DNA of 64,000 bases from Staphylococcus caprae (GTDB lineage: Bacteria > Bacillota > Bacilli > Staphylococcales > Staphylococcaceae), in assembly GCF_002902725.1 (NCBI RefSeq), contig NZ_PPRT01000007.1:1-64000 (forward strand). The letters are read 5' to 3'. Shown here one piece after another: positions 62,110 to 64,000 of the stretch. Position numbers and translations under genes: made by a program. The first letter of the stretch is position 1; every line of letters starts with the position of its first letter. The notes under the pieces are model-generated. The model ran no database searches. It was given only the letters and a program-made list of their open reading frames with translations, and was not told the DNA's origin.

Positions 62110-63099
62110 TCATCCCAAATTCAATTCATGAGCTAATAACTCAATCAATTCTAATCGTGCGTCTTCTCCATATACATGAGGTAAAATCATGAGTTCATTA
62201 ACACCATAGCGATGTTTCAACTCTAATAGCACGCGTGAGACTTCACGAGGTGTTCCGTATATGATTCGACGTTTGTTCTTCTCAAGTTTTTCACTTTCTC
62301 GATCGCTATAAACTCGATTTTCAGCGGTTTCAATAGATGGATAAAAATGAGGTTGATCCAAATAGTGAATACGTAATAACCATAGTTGTAAAGCACTTAA
62401 AAGGTGTTCTATTTTCTCATCGTTTCCAGCAGTTACAACAAACGTAGCCAATATCACATATGGTTTCGCATCGCCAGAATATTCATCCCTATATACTTTT
62501 ATCACTTCATCAATAGACTTTGATGATTGACCCATTTGAGCAATAACAAATGGTAAACCTCGTCTGCCAGCTAACTTAGCACTACGTTCACTCATACCTA
62601 AGATATACATCTCAGGTGCAGTAGGGATTAACGGCGTAGCTAATAACGACTTGAAGCGGTGTGCGTCATCAATATTATCACTAAAGTATTTATTCAAATC
62701 ATCTAATTGTGTCTCAAAGTCTAGCTTTTCTTCTTTATTCTCATTTAACGCTGCATTGACATTTTTGAAACTAGGTGAACGACCAATTGCCATATCGACG
62801 CGTCTAGGATGTCGTGCCTCCATAATTTTAAATTGTTCAGCCACTTTGTAAGGACTATAATGCGGTAACATGACACCGCCGCTACCGATTCTTATCTTCT
62901 TTGTCTGTTCTAATAGGGACATCATGACCATTTCTGGCGCACTTGATGCCACAGAACGTACTTGATGGTGTTCAGCTACCCAATATCTCATATAACCTAG
63001 TTGTTCAGCGCGTTGTGCCAATTCTACACTGTGCTGAAATGCTTCGTGCGCGCTTCTATCTTCAAATATCGGTACATAGTCTAATAGGCTCAATCTCAT
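62110..63099 (-). CDS. LLM class flavin-dependent oxidoreductase (luciferase-like)
   Basis: A 329-residue TIM-barrel protein of the bacterial luciferase family. RLSLLDYVPIFEDRSAHEAF at the N terminus, YWVAEHHQVRSVASSAPEM near residue 40 with the conserved EHH, and IRIGSGGVMLPHYSPYKVAE. This subgroup (MsnO8/YhbW-like) uses reduced FMN, and physiological substrates are mostly unknown. A CTCCC complement of a GGGAGG ribosome site lies before the start. It is divergent from the last gene in the window. Confidence 0.88.
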   Translation of the reverse strand: MRLSLLDYVPIFEDRSAHEAFQHSVELAQRAEQLGYMRYWVAEHHQVRSVASSAPEMVMMSLLEQTKKIRIGSGGVMLPHYSPYKVAEQFKIMEARHPRRVDMAIGRSPSFKNVNAALNENKEEKLDFETQLDDLNKYFSDNIDDAHRFKSLLATPLIPTAPEMYILGMSERSAKLAGRRGLPFVIAQMGQSSKSIDEVIKVYRDEYSGDAKPYVILATFVVTAGNDEKIEHLLSALQLWLLRIHYLDQPHFYPSIETAENRVYSDRESEKLEKNKRRIIYGTPREVSRVLLELKHRYGVNELMILPHVYGEDARLELIELLAHELNLG

Positions 63100-63244
63100 T
63101 TTAGGAAAATTAAACCTCCCTTACCTCACGAATTACGTCATTTCTCAACGTTTGCCCTCATTATACAAGTGATTTTCTATGATTGCGATGACCATGTTCG
63201 AGGTATGATACTTACAGAATTAATTTTAATAAAAGGGTGATACC

Positions 63245-64000
63245 ATGAAAAATGAACAAATCGTATTTAACAAAGTTCCAGATGGAATGCCACAAGATGA
63301 TACATTCAAATATGAAGAAACTGATGTGACAGAACCCGAAAATAATGAAGTCCAATTAGAAACATTATATATATCCGTGGATCCTTATATGAGAGGTCGT
63401 ATGACGAATGCAGACTCATACGTAGAGCCATTCAAAAAAGGCGAACCTTTCAATGGTCACATCGTATCCAAAGTGCTTAAATCCAATGCTGAAGGTTACA
63501 GTGAAAGTGATATTGTAGTAGGTATGCTTCCTTGGAAGAAAATCAACACCGTATCTACAGAAACTATAGACAAAGTCCCTTCCACAGACGTGCCACTTGA
63601 TTTATATTTAAGCGTACTCGGCATGCCAGGGCAAACTGCCTATCACGGTTTATTAGATATTGGTCAGCCTAAAGAAGGTGAAACCGTTGTTGTTTCAGCC
63701 GCATCTGGTGCGGTAGGCTCAGTGGTAGGTCAAATTGCTAAGATTAAAGGCTGTAAAGTTGTCGGCATCGCTGGTGGAGATAAGAAAGTGAATTATCTTA
63801 CAGATGAACTAAATTATGACGCAGCCGTAGATTATAAGAAAGATGACTTCTCTCAAGCATTGAGAGACGCAGTTCCAGACGGTATTGATGTCTATTATGA
63901 AAATGTAGGCGGCAAAATTAGCGATGAAGTATTCAAACATTTAAATACACATGCAAGAATTCCTGTTTGTGGTGCCATTTCTTCATACAACCATCCAGAA
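63245..64000 (+). CDS. zinc-independent MDR family NADP-dependent oxidoreductase, cut by the right edge
   Basis: 252 codons are open from the ATG at 63245 (AAAAGGGTGAT ribosome site) to the end of the window, without a stop. The product has ISVDPYMRGRM near residue 45, MPGQTAYHGLLDIGQPKEG and the nucleotide loop SAASGAVGSVVGQIAK, the pattern of leukotriene B4 12-hydroxydehydrogenase/CurA-type enzymes that reduce double bonds of enones with NADPH. Full length in the family is about 335 residues, so some 80 residues are missing at the edge. Confidence 0.88.
   Translation, partial: MKNEQIVFNKVPDGMPQDDTFKYEETDVTEPENNEVQLETLYISVDPYMRGRMTNADSYVEPFKKGEPFNGHIVSKVLKSNAEGYSESDIVVGMLPWKKINTVSTETIDKVPSTDVPLDLYLSVLGMPGQTAYHGLLDIGQPKEGETVVVSAASGAVGSVVGQIAKIKGCKVVGIAGGDKKVNYLTDELNYDAAVDYKKDDFSQALRDAVPDGIDVYYENVGGKISDEVFKHLNTHARIPVCGAISSYNHPE

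Overview
The window is chromosomal DNA of a staphylococcus, most likely a coagulase-negative species. It is AT-rich. It carries genus markers (sarV, femX/fmhB, fhuD2, glcU-gdh, and a tagatose-pathway lac operon behind rplM-rpsI) in the gene order I know from the S. aureus chromosome. The proteins resemble the S. aureus versions I remember but differ at many positions. The exact species cannot be fixed from the sequence alone.

Layout. (1) 1-6.2 kb: urea transporter, an acyl-CoA dehydrogenase-like flavoprotein, the Fur-type-regulated hydroxamate siderophore lipoprotein FhuD2, a nucleoside hydrolase, the biotin transporter subunit BioY behind a BirA-type operator, and a GNAT protein. (2) 6.2-15.8 kb: the molybdenum cofactor region, with fdhD, the molybdate importer modABC, moeB, moaB, moaC (reverse strand), and moeA-mobB-moaE-moaD-mobA-moaA. 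(3) 16-24.1 kb: sarV, a MarR-MFS pair with a palindromic operator, a VOC protein, femX, and an RND efflux gene broken by a single in-frame TGA. (4) 24.1-33.5 kb: small membrane proteins, an AEC carrier, gdh-glcU, a GNAT protein, topB and an NCS2 purine permease. (5) 33.8-52.5 kb: the S10-spc-alpha ribosomal super-operon with secY, adk, infA and rpoA, then ecfA1-ecfA2-ecfT-truA and rplM-rpsI. (6) 52.6-61.1 kb: a sirtuin, lacR and lacABCDFEG. (7) 61.1-64 kb: a DUF915-like serine hydrolase, a luciferase-like oxidoreductase and a truncated zinc-independent MDR oxidoreductase.

How the genes work together. ModABC imports molybdate. MoaA and MoaC make cPMP, MoeB, MoaD and MoaE convert it to molybdopterin, MoaB and MoeA insert Mo, and MobA and MobB serve nucleotide attachment. 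FdhD sulfurates the cofactor for formate dehydrogenase-type enzymes. LacE and LacF import and phosphorylate lactose, LacG cleaves lactose-6-phosphate, and LacABCD take galactose-6-phosphate to triose phosphates, with LacR and probably CcpA control. EcfA1/A2/T is the shared energising module that BioY and other S components would use.

Nothing in the window looks like a large undescribed system. The most useful leads are a dispersed intergenic repeat of about 150-160 bp (two full copies and one isolated end), the single-nonsense RND gene, an abrupt shift to C-ending codons at the end of moaA, and several operator or leader structures.
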